IMG/VR virus record: IMGVR_UViG_3300037071_003297
Location: 1 to 38,330 of that record
Strand: one strand, 5' to 3'
DNA: 38,330 nucleotides
Origin: a virus
Each line of letters opens with the position of its first letter. Position 1 is the first letter of the stretch. Both the position numbers and the translations under genes were made by a program. Under the pieces are notes generated by a model. It did not search any database. It was given only the letters and a program-made list of their open reading frames with translations, and was not told where the DNA came from. Positions 28,689 to 37,003 of this stretch are shown here, in pieces.

Positions 28689-29669
28689 ATGGCATTCGCA
28701 AATCCAAACATCAGTGATATCATTGCCACGACGATTCAGAATCGTTCTGGTGTGATCGCTGATAACGTGACCAAGAACAACGCGCTTCTGTCCTATCTGA
28801 AGCGCCGTGGCAACCAGAAGACCTTCTCTGGTGGCAATACCATCATGCAAGAACTGTCGTTCGCAGAGAACGGCAATGCATCATGGTACAGTGGCTACGA
28901 GACTCTGCCGGTTGCTGCGCAGGACGTCATCAGCTCTGCTGAGTACCAGATCAAGCAGTGCGCTGTCCCTGTGACGATCAGTGGTCTGGAGCAACTCCAG
29001 AACGCAGGCAAAGAGCAGATCATTGACCTACTGGAAAGCCGCATCTCTGTGGCTGAATCCACCATGGCAAACCTTATCGCTGCCGGCATCTACAGCACTG
29101 GTACGGGCTTCGGTGGTAAGGAAATCACTGGTCTGGCAGCTCAAGTGGCAACTGATCCAACGACGGGTGTTGTCGGCGGTATCGACCGTGCTACGTGGAC
29201 CTTCTGGCGCAATAAAGTGTTTGATGCTACCACTAACGGTGGTGCAGCGACGACGCCTGCCAATATCCAGTTGTACTTCAACACGCTGTGGGCTCAGTTG
29301 GTTCGCGGCCAAGATCGTCCTGACCTGATTGTCGTGGACAATGCCTATTGGGGCATGTACATGGCCAGTCTGCAAGCCATTCAGCGCTTCACTTCAAGCA
29401 CTGACGCGACCCTCGGCTTCGTCTCCATCAAGTACATGGATGCAGATGTGGTGCTGGACGGTGGCATCGGCGGCTTTATGGCCACGAAGGAAGCCTACTT
29501 CCTCAACACGAAGTACATCCACTACCGTCCGCACAGCGCCCGTAACATGGTGCCTCTGTCGCCTAAGTCTCGCTATAGCGTCAACCAAGACGCTGAAGTG
29601 CAGATCTTGGCATGGGCCGGTAACTTGACCATGTCTGGCGCGCAATTCAATGGGAAGCTGGTAGAATAG
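28689..29669 (+). CDS. Major capsid protein
   Basis: This 326-residue protein has the size, composition and position of a podovirus major capsid protein, presumably HK97 fold. The N-terminus AFANPNISDIIATTIQNRSG and the segment KRRGNQKTFSGGNTIMQELS (N-arm and E-loop region) are typical. YMDADVVLDGG and HSARNMVPLSPK are found in the C-terminal domain of related shells. GGAGG lies before the ATG. It follows the scaffold gene, as expected. No protease was recognised, so maturation probably occurs without cleavage. Confidence 0.92.
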   Translation: MAFANPNISDIIATTIQNRSGVIADNVTKNNALLSYLKRRGNQKTFSGGNTIMQELSFAENGNASWYSGYETLPVAAQDVISSAEYQIKQCAVPVTISGLEQLQNAGKEQIIDLLESRISVAESTMANLIAAGIYSTGTGFGGKEITGLAAQVATDPTTGVVGGIDRATWTFWRNKVFDATTNGGAATTPANIQLYFNTLWAQLVRGQDRPDLIVVDNAYWGMYMASLQAIQRFTSSTDATLGFVSIKYMDADVVLDGGIGGFMATKEAYFLNTKYIHYRPHSARNMVPLSPKSRYSVNQDAEVQILAWAGNLTMSGAQFNGKLVE

Positions 29670-29693
29670 CCAGATTGGTCGGGTAATGAGCAC

Positions 29694-29759
29694 GGCGCAC
29701 CTCTTAGGCTACGGCTAATAGGACTAGTCCATACGGCTTATCGACTACTGAGGTGCGCC
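29694..29759 (+). other. Structured intergenic RNA: 10-bp stem closing about 46 bases
   Basis: GGCGCACCTC (29694-29703) and GAGGTGCGCC (29750-29759) are perfectly complementary. The interior contains the palindrome GGACTAGTCC and two related words (ACGGCTAAT and ACGGCTTAT), so it may form a multibranched fold. No T-run follows, so it is not a simple terminator. It sits between the capsid gene and the next gene and could be a processing or mRNA-stabilising element. Confidence 0.7.
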
Positions 29760-29781
29760 TCCCCACTTTGAGGAGGTAATC

Positions 29782-30123
29782 ATGGCTGGACTTGCAGGAG
29801 CACTAATCGGCATTGCGGGGGTACAACCATCAATTGCACCGGCTAAGTCGGTTGCAGATGGTACTACATCTGCTCGAGGCTGCACAACTAACTTCATTGG
29901 CTATGGCTCCGGGCTTACTAGCGCCGAACCTTTGCCGCAGGATTTTGTTGCTGCAGATGATACCGTCACGCGTAGCACCACTGCCCCTACACCGGGCATC
30001 CCTACGTACACGGCGATCGCCGGTAATACCACGCACCAGACTCTGTCCTGGGCTATTGTGTTGGAGGACCCGGAGGTTGAAGCTGTAGTTGAAGACGACG
30101 AAGAAGAAGTAGTCGAGGAATGA
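29782..30123 (+). CDS. Small virion protein, candidate decoration or head fibre
   Basis: This 113-residue protein has a hydrophobic Ala/Gly-rich start (MAGLAGALIGIAGVQP), a Ser/Thr-rich middle and a strongly acidic tail (DPEVEAVVEDDEEEVVEE). Its place right after the capsid gene and its strong GGAGG site suggest a structural role. The stop overlaps the next start by four bases. I do not recognise a family. Confidence 0.6.
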   Translation: MAGLAGALIGIAGVQPSIAPAKSVADGTTSARGCTTNFIGYGSGLTSAEPLPQDFVAADDTVTRSTTAPTPGIPTYTAIAGNTTHQTLSWAIVLEDPEVEAVVEDDEEEVVEE

Positions 30124-30518
30124 TCGCTGGACGCGTTGATGCATTGGGACGGCTGTACACTACGTCAGCCCTTCCCTCTGCAACCTCATCAGCTCAGGGT
30201 GGCATCATGCGTGATGCGCTCGGGGCAGTCCACGTCCTTCCCATTGCAGCACCAGCCAGATTTAATGGCGGCTTCGGCACGTCTAATCTCGGGCAGCTGT
30301 GTTATGCGCCTGGTGCTGCCATTCATGCATGGAATGGTGGTCTGCCCTTCGCTGCAGATGGTAGGCTTATCACAGTAGCTATGAATGCAGTACCAGCAGG
30401 TACTGAGCCGTATGTAGGTGGTATCCGCGTCAGTGAATTGTTTGGGGTATTTCTGACAGACGCAGTGCCATCCACTACAGATGGTTGGTCCACAGGATTC
30501 GACTTGGGCTTCGGATAA
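30120..30518 (+). CDS. Small virion-region protein (132 aa)
   Basis: This 132-residue Gly/Ala-rich protein looks beta-structured (GGFGTSNLGQLCYAPGAAI, then GGLPFAADGRLITVAMNAVP). It starts in ATGA overlap with the preceding gene and ends in TAATG overlap with the next. Such proteins after the capsid gene are often head decoration or head fibre parts, which is inference only. Confidence 0.6.
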   Translation: MIAGRVDALGRLYTTSALPSATSSAQGGIMRDALGAVHVLPIAAPARFNGGFGTSNLGQLCYAPGAAIHAWNGGLPFAADGRLITVAMNAVPAGTEPYVGGIRVSELFGVFLTDAVPSTTDGWSTGFDLGFG

Positions 30519-31075
30519 TGGCACGCAAATCGATCGTTGAGCTGATTGCCGAGGCCAATGCGAACTTTCCAGACAACACCACAGGACTTATTACTCCTGC
30601 GAAGCTCCGTACTTTCGTAGTAGACTTCCTCAATGCGGTCTCCCCTGCTTATGGGTATCTGCAGTTAGTCGGCCCTGCTTCGCAGACATTCAATCTCGCC
30701 TCGTCACTCATGGTGTTCACCACAGCGACGGACAGCGACCCATCACAGACCACTTCAGCAGTACCAGCTAGCACAGTGACACGTGCTGAGGTTGGTGTAG
30801 CTACTATTGTGTTCACGACCAATGTGGCATGTGCAACCAATCGGTTTATCAAATTTACCTTATTCAAGAATGGTGTAGCAACGCCATGGAGCGTGACAGC
30901 CACAGGTGGTGGTGCAGCGAACCCTGTAGCTGTATCTATGTCTGCTGTGGACCCAGCGCCCGCCCCTGGAGCAGTCTATAGCATTCATGCTGTAGCAGAG
31001 ATTAATGGCGTGGCTTGTACGCTGACCAACGGCTTCTTTGTTGTACAGCTAGAAGCAGTTAGAACGTTTGCATGA
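30518..31075 (+). CDS. Virion-region beta protein (185 aa)
   Basis: This 185-residue protein begins with a helical segment (KSIVELIAEANANFPDNTTG) and continues with long beta-type strands rich in Thr, Val and Ala (TRAEVGVATIVFTTNVACAT). The N-terminal part resembles attachment segments of fibre-like proteins, so a head fibre or spike is plausible. The ATG shares a base with the preceding stop. The stop overlaps the lipoprotein start. Confidence 0.6.
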   Translation: MARKSIVELIAEANANFPDNTTGLITPAKLRTFVVDFLNAVSPAYGYLQLVGPASQTFNLASSLMVFTTATDSDPSQTTSAVPASTVTRAEVGVATIVFTTNVACATNRFIKFTLFKNGVATPWSVTATGGGAANPVAVSMSAVDPAPAPGAVYSIHAVAEINGVACTLTNGFFVVQLEAVRTFA

Positions 31076-31197
31076 AATACCTGCTCATCCTGGTACTATT
31101 GTCAGGGTGCGCAATAGATACAACTATTAAGATCAAGTGCACCGGAGAGTGTAATGTTACGATCACAAGGCATGGTACAGTTTATACAGAGCAGTAA
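31072..31197 (+). CDS. 41-residue lipoprotein
   Basis: The frame begins MKYLLILVLLSGCAIDTT. The lipobox LSGC at residues 10-13 predicts cleavage before Cys13, lipid attachment and sorting to a membrane; Asp16 is not at the +2 position, so an outer-membrane location is possible. The mature part (about 29 residues) has a further Cys pair (KCTGEC) and a beta-type end. The ATG overlaps the preceding stop by four bases (ATGA). It could be an outer-membrane spanin-like protein or a superinfection-exclusion lipoprotein, but its location in the head-tail module is not a usual lysis site. Confidence 0.72.
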   Translation: MKYLLILVLLSGCAIDTTIKIKCTGECNVTITRHGTVYTEQ

Positions 31198-31249
31198 TGG
31201 GTAGGGTATGCCCAGATTTCCGAACATTCCCAATAAAAGGAGAATTGAA

Positions 31250-31873
31250 ATGGCTGATGCTCTACGGGCATATGATGAAGATGCGGTGATGGAAGACAGC
31301 GCCCGCTTTGCAGGTGATAAGCGCTTGATGGTGCACTTTTACAAGCGCCCAGTGCACAATCAATTCAAGTCGAACGAAGAGGGTCGGCCAATTTATGACG
31401 AGAAAGTCTATGTCCGCATCATTGTGCCAGGCGACAAGCACAATATTGTCGATACACCGGCTACTCGTGAGCATACGCAGGTTCGTTTTGCCGAACAGTA
31501 CGCCAAGTTCATGCGTAATGAGGAGCAAGTTGTCAGCGGCACACCCCTGAAGATCTGGCCACCGCTGTCTATTACGCAAGTGGCAGAGCTCAATGCGCTC
31601 AATATTACTACTGTCGAACAACTAGCCACGCTGCCTGACAACTTGGCCCAGCAGTTCATGGGTTTTAATGGTCTGCGCGTGAAGGCACAATTGTTCCTTG
31701 ATGCAGCGAAAGATGGTGCTGCATCGAGTAAATTGATTGCCGAATTGGCTGAACGTGATACCAAGATCAATGTCATGGAAGCCAATATGGCAGCTCTGAC
31801 AGAGCAATTGAACAAGTTGACGGCAGCACAGGCAGCAAAGCCTGCAGCAGTTGACAAGGCAGCAACGAAGTAA
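31250..31873 (+). CDS. Structural-region protein (207 aa)
   Basis: This 207-residue protein has an N-terminal domain with MVHFYKRPVHNQFKSN and VYVRIIVPGDKHNIVDTP. A helix-hairpin-like segment follows (SITQVAELNALNITTVEQLA), then a C-terminal coiled coil (INVMEANMAALTEQLNKL) and an Ala/Lys tail. I recall relatives between capsid and tail genes of podoviruses, with unknown function. I chose the ATG at 31250, which has AAGGAG upstream, over the frame start at 31208. Confidence 0.75.
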   Translation: MADALRAYDEDAVMEDSARFAGDKRLMVHFYKRPVHNQFKSNEEGRPIYDEKVYVRIIVPGDKHNIVDTPATREHTQVRFAEQYAKFMRNEEQVVSGTPLKIWPPLSITQVAELNALNITTVEQLATLPDNLAQQFMGFNGLRVKAQLFLDAAKDGAASSKLIAELAERDTKINVMEANMAALTEQLNKLTAAQAAKPAAVDKAATK

Positions 31874-31882
31874 GGAGTAATC

Positions 31883-32605
31883 ATGCAAGGTACTGCCCTC
31901 GAGATTACAAAGCAAGCAGCTGCAGAGTTGGGGTTGCTTCAGCCTTCAACACTTGTTGCGAATCCTGTTGAGGAGTCACAGCAGCTATTTGCTTTGCTTA
32001 ATTCCGTTGGCAATACCTTGGTGATGTATTATGATTGGCAATGGCTAATTAAGACGCAGTCTATCACCAGTGTGGCCAATCAAGGCGCGTATCCTCCGCC
32101 TGCTGATTATGCCCGAATGTTGAACCAAACGTTATGGGACAAGAGCGGTCGCCGCCCTGCAGCCGGCCCTCTTTCGCCACAAAGTTGGCAAAGACTCCTC
32201 AATGCGGTGACGATGACTGGGCCATTTGTCCAGTATCGTATTGCAGCTGGTAAAGTTGAGTTCCTTCCAGTGCCAACTGATGCAGGTCAGGAACTGAATT
32301 ACCAGTATATTAGCGATGGCTGGGTACAGTCGTACCTTGATCCTGATATGCGAACAAACATGGTAAAACAGGATAACGACATTATCCTATTCGACTTTTG
32401 GCTCTGCGTCAAAATGTTGAAAATGAAGCTATGGCAGTCCAAAGGTTTGGATACTACTGCATTGGCCAGTGAATTTGCTGCAGCACTGGATTCACTGACA
32501 GGGCAGGACGTCGGTGCACCAGTGCTAAGCGTGGCGCCACGTCCATATGTACCGTACATTGACCGCTACAATGTACCAGACGGTAACTGGGTTGTTGGGT
32601 CATGA
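31883..32605 (+). CDS. Head-tail adaptor / tail tubular protein A-like
   Basis: This 240-residue protein has an N-terminal helical region (EITKQAAAELGLLQP, then NSVGNTLVMYYDWQWL) and a motif VEFLPVPTDAGQELNYQYIS. I associate this with the head-to-tail adaptor family of short-tailed phages (P22 gp4 and T7 gp11 type). It would bind under the portal and begin the tail tube. AAGGAG stands before the ATG, and the stop overlaps the next gene by four bases. Confidence 0.82.
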   Translation: MQGTALEITKQAAAELGLLQPSTLVANPVEESQQLFALLNSVGNTLVMYYDWQWLIKTQSITSVANQGAYPPPADYARMLNQTLWDKSGRRPAAGPLSPQSWQRLLNAVTMTGPFVQYRIAAGKVEFLPVPTDAGQELNYQYISDGWVQSYLDPDMRTNMVKQDNDIILFDFWLCVKMLKMKLWQSKGLDTTALASEFAAALDSLTGQDVGAPVLSVAPRPYVPYIDRYNVPDGNWVVGS

Positions 32606-34188
32606 GTCTCGCTGCCCCTGCTACCCTACAAGTCTCAGGTTCAACCTCTATCACAGCACCTGTGGGTGGTTTGAATGCACTCAGCCCCATTCCAGCGATG
32701 GCTGAGACTGATGCTATTGTTATCCGTAACTTCTTTCCGGAAGCTTTCGGTGTTAGGGTTCGTAAGGGTACGCATCAGCAAGCAATCGGGTTAGATGGTA
32801 ATGTTGATAGTATCCTTTATTACGTTCCGCAAACAGGTAGCGTGCGTATCTTTGCTGTGGACCAGTCGCAGATTATGGACGTTACTGTCCCTGGTGACTA
32901 CAGCGGGGGTGTGGCTCTTTGTGCCAGTACCTATCCTTGGTGGTTGCATGTCAACTTCGCCAACGCCGCCGGGACGCACATGCTGGCCCTCAATGGGGTC
33001 GATGAGCCTGTTTTAGTTTCGCCTGATGGTCTACATCGCTTGATTATCGGTGATGGTACGGTACCATACACTATTGCTGGTGTCAATCCACAAGATCTTG
33101 TTGCACCATGTGTAGCGCATCGTCGCATTTGGGCAGTGCAAAAAGAGTCTACAAAAGCTTGGTATTTGCCGCCAGAGGCTATCTACGGTGTTGCTAAATT
33201 CTTTGACTTCGGCGCCAACTTTGCACGTGGTGGATTCCTCCAAGCCCTTGTTGTCTACTCCCAAGATAGCGGACTTGGACCCGATGACTACCTTGCTGCC
33301 ATCAGTAGTAATGGTGAAGTATCCATGTACGCTGGAATTGATCCCGAGGACCCAGACACGTGGCGACAGATTGGCGTCTATTACATCGGCCCTACTTTCA
33401 CTCGTCGCTGTCACACTCAGTATGCTGGTGATGTTGCTGTCCTGACACAGTATGGCTTAGTGCCTATTAGCTCTGTTGCTAAGCCTACCAATGTCAGTGT
33501 GCTTGACAATGCACTATCACGTAAGATACAGTCTCTGCTAAGCTTGGTAATGGCCGAGGGGTCGTACCGTGCTGGGTGGTCGATACAAATGTTTGCTGAT
33601 GCAAACATGCTATTGATTAATGTACCCGGTATTAATGCTGCATCGACAATCCAATTAGTACTGAATACTGTAACAATGGCATGGACTATGTTCATCGACA
33701 TGCCTGCTAATTGCTGGTCAGTTGTCCTTGGCACACTCCTATACGGTGGTGATGGCGTTGTCATGCGTGCTTGGGAAGGTGCGCAGGATAATGTTGACCT
33801 CAATAATGAGAATGGGGTGGCGATTAGGGCTGATTGTCAACAAGCATTCAGTTATTTTGGTACACCGGGGCAGAACAAGCATTACAAAATGCTTCGGCCC
33901 ACTTTCATTCAGAGTGGCAAATTTGTGTATCGTGCTGGCGCCAATATGGCGTTTGACTTCACAACAATCCCACCACCTGCAGCGTTAGGCCTAGCTTCGT
34001 ACGGCATCTGGAATGTTGACTTGTGGAATCAGGCATATTGGTCTGGTGGTGCGCAGTCAGGTAAGCAATGGGTATTTATTCGTGGTATCTCGTATGCTGC
34101 GAGTGTGCGCATTGCACTTGAGGCATCGACAGAGCTTATTTGGGCTGCCACTGACTGGGTGTACGAGAAGGGTGGGATTGCAGGATGA
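32602..34188 (+). CDS. Tail nozzle / tail tubular protein B-like
   Basis: This 528-residue beta-rich protein begins with APVGGLNALSPIPAMAETDA and IRNFFPEAFGVRVRKGT. That is the signature of nozzle proteins that extend the short tail (P22 gp10 and T7 gp12 type), with repeated propeller-like strands after it. It forms the distal tail tube through which DNA leaves. It overlaps the adaptor gene at the start and the cupin-like gene at the end, by four bases each. Confidence 0.87.
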   Translation: MSLAAPATLQVSGSTSITAPVGGLNALSPIPAMAETDAIVIRNFFPEAFGVRVRKGTHQQAIGLDGNVDSILYYVPQTGSVRIFAVDQSQIMDVTVPGDYSGGVALCASTYPWWLHVNFANAAGTHMLALNGVDEPVLVSPDGLHRLIIGDGTVPYTIAGVNPQDLVAPCVAHRRIWAVQKESTKAWYLPPEAIYGVAKFFDFGANFARGGFLQALVVYSQDSGLGPDDYLAAISSNGEVSMYAGIDPEDPDTWRQIGVYYIGPTFTRRCHTQYAGDVAVLTQYGLVPISSVAKPTNVSVLDNALSRKIQSLLSLVMAEGSYRAGWSIQMFADANMLLINVPGINAASTIQLVLNTVTMAWTMFIDMPANCWSVVLGTLLYGGDGVVMRAWEGAQDNVDLNNENGVAIRADCQQAFSYFGTPGQNKHYKMLRPTFIQSGKFVYRAGANMAFDFTTIPPPAALGLASYGIWNVDLWNQAYWSGGAQSGKQWVFIRGISYAASVRIALEASTELIWAATDWVYEKGGIAG

Positions 34189-34679
34189 GCGATATGGCCC
34201 TGTTCGCTGGTATGGTACCCGAACTCACGTCGCCATTGGCTAGTCGTGAAGGTATTTTGTACATGGAAGAAGTGCTCACCGGTGTTACAGAGCCAGGCGA
34301 GAACACCGACCTCTTCCCTTTACAGCATCGTTTTGCTGATGGTGTCTATGCACGTGAGATTTTCCTACCAAAAGGTAGTGTGGTTATCGGCAAGATTCAC
34401 AAGTTCGGCCATCTGAACCTCATTACATGTGGGCATGTTTCTGTTTTAACTGAGTTTGGGGTCGATGAGTTCACTGCCCCATATACCTTCGTTAGCAAGC
34501 CAGGAACAAAACGTGTTGTCTATGCGCATGAAGATACTGTATGGACGACGTTCCACGGTACACAGCATACAGACGTAGATGCAGTCGAAGCAGATATTAT
34601 CTGCAAGACTTTTGCTGATTACGACAGCTACAAACTAGAAGTCGAGCGTAAAACGCAGATTGAAGGAGGCGGCATATGA
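34185..34679 (+). CDS. Cupin-like virion-region protein
   Basis: This 164-residue protein has FADGVYAREIFLPKGSVVIG, then KIHKFGHLNLITCGHVSV and SKPGTKRVVYAHEDTVWTT. This gives a single beta barrel of cupin type, with His residues that could hold metal. I recall the same family between tail and ejection genes in other podoviruses; the role is unknown, though a virion part is likely. It overlaps both neighbours by four bases (ATGA), so it is translated in the tail-gene chain. Confidence 0.82.
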   Translation: MSDMALFAGMVPELTSPLASREGILYMEEVLTGVTEPGENTDLFPLQHRFADGVYAREIFLPKGSVVIGKIHKFGHLNLITCGHVSVLTEFGVDEFTAPYTFVSKPGTKRVVYAHEDTVWTTFHGTQHTDVDAVEADIICKTFADYDSYKLEVERKTQIEGGGI

Positions 34680-35614
34680 GTTGGGTTGCGGTAGGTGTGG
34701 CAGGTGCCTCCTTGGTCGGCGGTGTTGTCCAGGGCCAGAACGCCAAGAAGGGGCAGAAGAAGGCAGAAGAGGCGCAAGCTGCTGCTGCTGCGCAGTCGCG
34801 TTCTAATGCTTTATCTGATGCAAATACACAGTATAATACAAATTGGGATAGTCAACGTCAAGCTCAAGGCATCAATCAAGCCGCGTATGACAAGCAGCTG
34901 CAGGCCAATCGCGCCAATCAATCAAGTGACTTCGGGTCTACTGCTTGGGCGCAGGACCCAACGACTGGTGCTTGGACGCAGACCAACAATGTCGATGCAG
35001 GTGCGAAGCCGGCACTCGACAAACTTCGTGGTAACTATAGTAGCCAGCTTGATGCGATGGAGTCAGGCTTCAATGTCAACAATGACGTCATGCAAGCTAT
35101 GCGTGCGCAGTCTGCCCCACAAATGGAGCAGCAACGTAACAAGGAGAATGCGCGTCTTGCGGCCATGGGTCTTGCAACGGGTAGTGGTTCAGCTTGGGGT
35201 ACTGCACAGGATGCTCTGAATCGTAGCGATAATGACATGGAGCAGAAGAATATCCTTGGCGGCTTCAATGCATGGAACCAGGCACAAGCTAATAACCGTG
35301 CTAACCTTGGTGCATCGTCGGCCCTTGAAGGCTCGTTCCAGAACAATGCACAGCAACCGAGCTACAATGCAGCGAACGCTGCCACAGTCAATGCACCGAC
35401 TTGGAATATGGGTGGTGTCGATAATGGCGCAAGTGCATTCCAGAACCAAATGGACTACACCAATGCACAGAATGCAAATACAGGTAATGTTGTCCAGGGT
35501 CTTGGTACTGCTGCGAGTATTTACGGGATGGGGCAGAAGAAAACTGGTACGGCGAACGACCCGAATGCGGGTGTTGTTCAGGGCACTACTCCAGACGCAT
35601 CACTGTGGGCCTAA
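34676..35614 (+). CDS. Ejection-type internal virion protein 1
   Basis: This 312-residue protein has an N-terminal hydrophobic helix (VAVGVAGASLVGGVVQG) followed by an Ala/Gln/Lys stretch (KKAEEAQAAAAAQSRSN). The rest is rich in Asn, Gln, Ala and Gly with few charged clusters. This is typical of DNA-ejection proteins packed in the head that leave with the genome and reach the cell envelope. GGAGG lies before the ATG. Confidence 0.78.
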   Translation: MSWVAVGVAGASLVGGVVQGQNAKKGQKKAEEAQAAAAAQSRSNALSDANTQYNTNWDSQRQAQGINQAAYDKQLQANRANQSSDFGSTAWAQDPTTGAWTQTNNVDAGAKPALDKLRGNYSSQLDAMESGFNVNNDVMQAMRAQSAPQMEQQRNKENARLAAMGLATGSGSAWGTAQDALNRSDNDMEQKNILGGFNAWNQAQANNRANLGASSALEGSFQNNAQQPSYNAANAATVNAPTWNMGGVDNGASAFQNQMDYTNAQNANTGNVVQGLGTAASIYGMGQKKTGTANDPNAGVVQGTTPDASLWA

Positions 35615-35617
35615 ATC

Positions 35618-37003
35618 ATGGACTACGAACTAGAACAGCAGCTACTCGAGCAGCAGCTTAAGAAGGCTGCGGTGCTACGTGCTGGTGCTAACCGTAAGAG
35701 CGGTGGCATGGTGGGGAACCGCTATGTCGTAGACTACGGCGGTATCGCTAGCAATGTAGGCGAGAAGTATCTTGCGAACCGTGATGAGCAGGCAGCCACT
35801 GAAGGCATGCGTAGCCTTGGTACACAGCAAGATGCCGAAGCAAATGCATTAGTCCAGCAGCTGAACACACCCGGTACGAAGCAAGACATGGTACCCGGAC
35901 AGAATCCGGCAGACCTCGCCCCTCCTATGCTTCGTCGGCCTGTGAGCCAGCAAGAGCCTGTGCCTGATGTGCTAGGGCAAGTACCAATGAATCCGCTTGA
36001 AGAAAACCAGCGGAAGATGGGCGTTGCCACACAGCTGTATGGTTTGCCGAAGTCACGTGGCCTAGCTACGATGTACTTGAACCAAGGTGTCGCCTTCCCT
36101 GAGACTTGGGCAAAGGCACGTGCTGCTGCAGAAGAGAAGGCTGATGCTGCTAAGCTTGCTGCTGAGGAGAAGTTCGCAGCCTCACGTCAGACTGCAGCAG
36201 ATAGGGCTGCTTTGCAGGCGGAACGCCTTCAAGCTCAAAAGGATTTGCAATTGATGCTTGCAGGTATGCGCGCAGATACTGCTGCTGCCAATCGCGAAGC
36301 TAGAGCTGCTGCAAAGGGTGGTAGCGGTGATAGCCCGGGTAAGCTGCAGTTTAAAGGCGAAACACCTGATGGTCTACCCGTCAGCTTCTCCCCCACAACT
36401 GGCCGGTATTTTATACCGGACGAGAATGGGCAGTCTGTGCCGTATGATCCCAAGACGCATGGCATGTTTACAGGTAAGGCAGCTGCAGATAAAGATACTG
36501 CGGCTACGCTTAAAGCTAAGTCTGCAGCAGAGCAACTTGATATTCTAGTGAATGACTTGGACAAAAACCCAAAAGCATTTGGTACAGAAGCAGCAATAGT
36601 AAGCGCGTTACCAAACGCACTCTCGTCACGCCTGCAGTCTGAGATACTCACACCAGATGAGCGTAGTGTGCGTATCCGTACTTTGCAGAATGCTGCAGAG
36701 TACACGCATAGCTTGTATGGTGCTGCGCAGTCTAAGCAAGAGCTTGAACGTGGCCAGCAGTTCCTTGTCAGTAAGGACGATGACGACAAGACTGTACTTG
36801 CCAAGTTGCGTGCTGCGCATGCCTTTGCAGTCGAAAAGGGGCTGACAACTGTGCGCGGTAATGCCGACAGACCTGCTGATAATGGGCAGAATCGGTCGGG
36901 TAAACTGTCTGCCCCTGTACTGAGCCCCGATAATCCGTATAAGGATGATCCGGCTAAGGCTTTACGGTTTGAAGAATACCTCAAAAAGAATGGTGGTAAA
37001 TAA
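35618..37003 (+). CDS. Ejection-type internal virion protein 2
   Basis: This 461-residue protein is mostly helical. It has an N-terminal coiled coil (LEQQLLEQQLKKAAVLRAGA), a central Ala/Lys/Glu coiled region (KARAAAEEKADAAKLAAEEK) and a C-terminal helical domain. I find no enzymatic motif. Position and composition match internal or ejection proteins of podoviruses. The stop shares one base with the next ATG (TAATG at 37001). Confidence 0.75.
   Translation: MDYELEQQLLEQQLKKAAVLRAGANRKSGGMVGNRYVVDYGGIASNVGEKYLANRDEQAATEGMRSLGTQQDAEANALVQQLNTPGTKQDMVPGQNPADLAPPMLRRPVSQQEPVPDVLGQVPMNPLEENQRKMGVATQLYGLPKSRGLATMYLNQGVAFPETWAKARAAAEEKADAAKLAAEEKFAASRQTAADRAALQAERLQAQKDLQLMLAGMRADTAAANREARAAAKGGSGDSPGKLQFKGETPDGLPVSFSPTTGRYFIPDENGQSVPYDPKTHGMFTGKAAADKDTAATLKAKSAAEQLDILVNDLDKNPKAFGTEAAIVSALPNALSSRLQSEILTPDERSVRIRTLQNAAEYTHSLYGAAQSKQELERGQQFLVSKDDDDKTVLAKLRAAHAFAVEKGLTTVRGNADRPADNGQNRSGKLSAPVLSPDNPYKDDPAKALRFEEYLKKNGGK

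Noticed and set aside
29694-29759. Possible tRNA because of the tRNA-like length and 7-10 bp closing stem
   Set aside because: No T-loop (GGTTCRA type) and no proper anticodon arm could be drawn.
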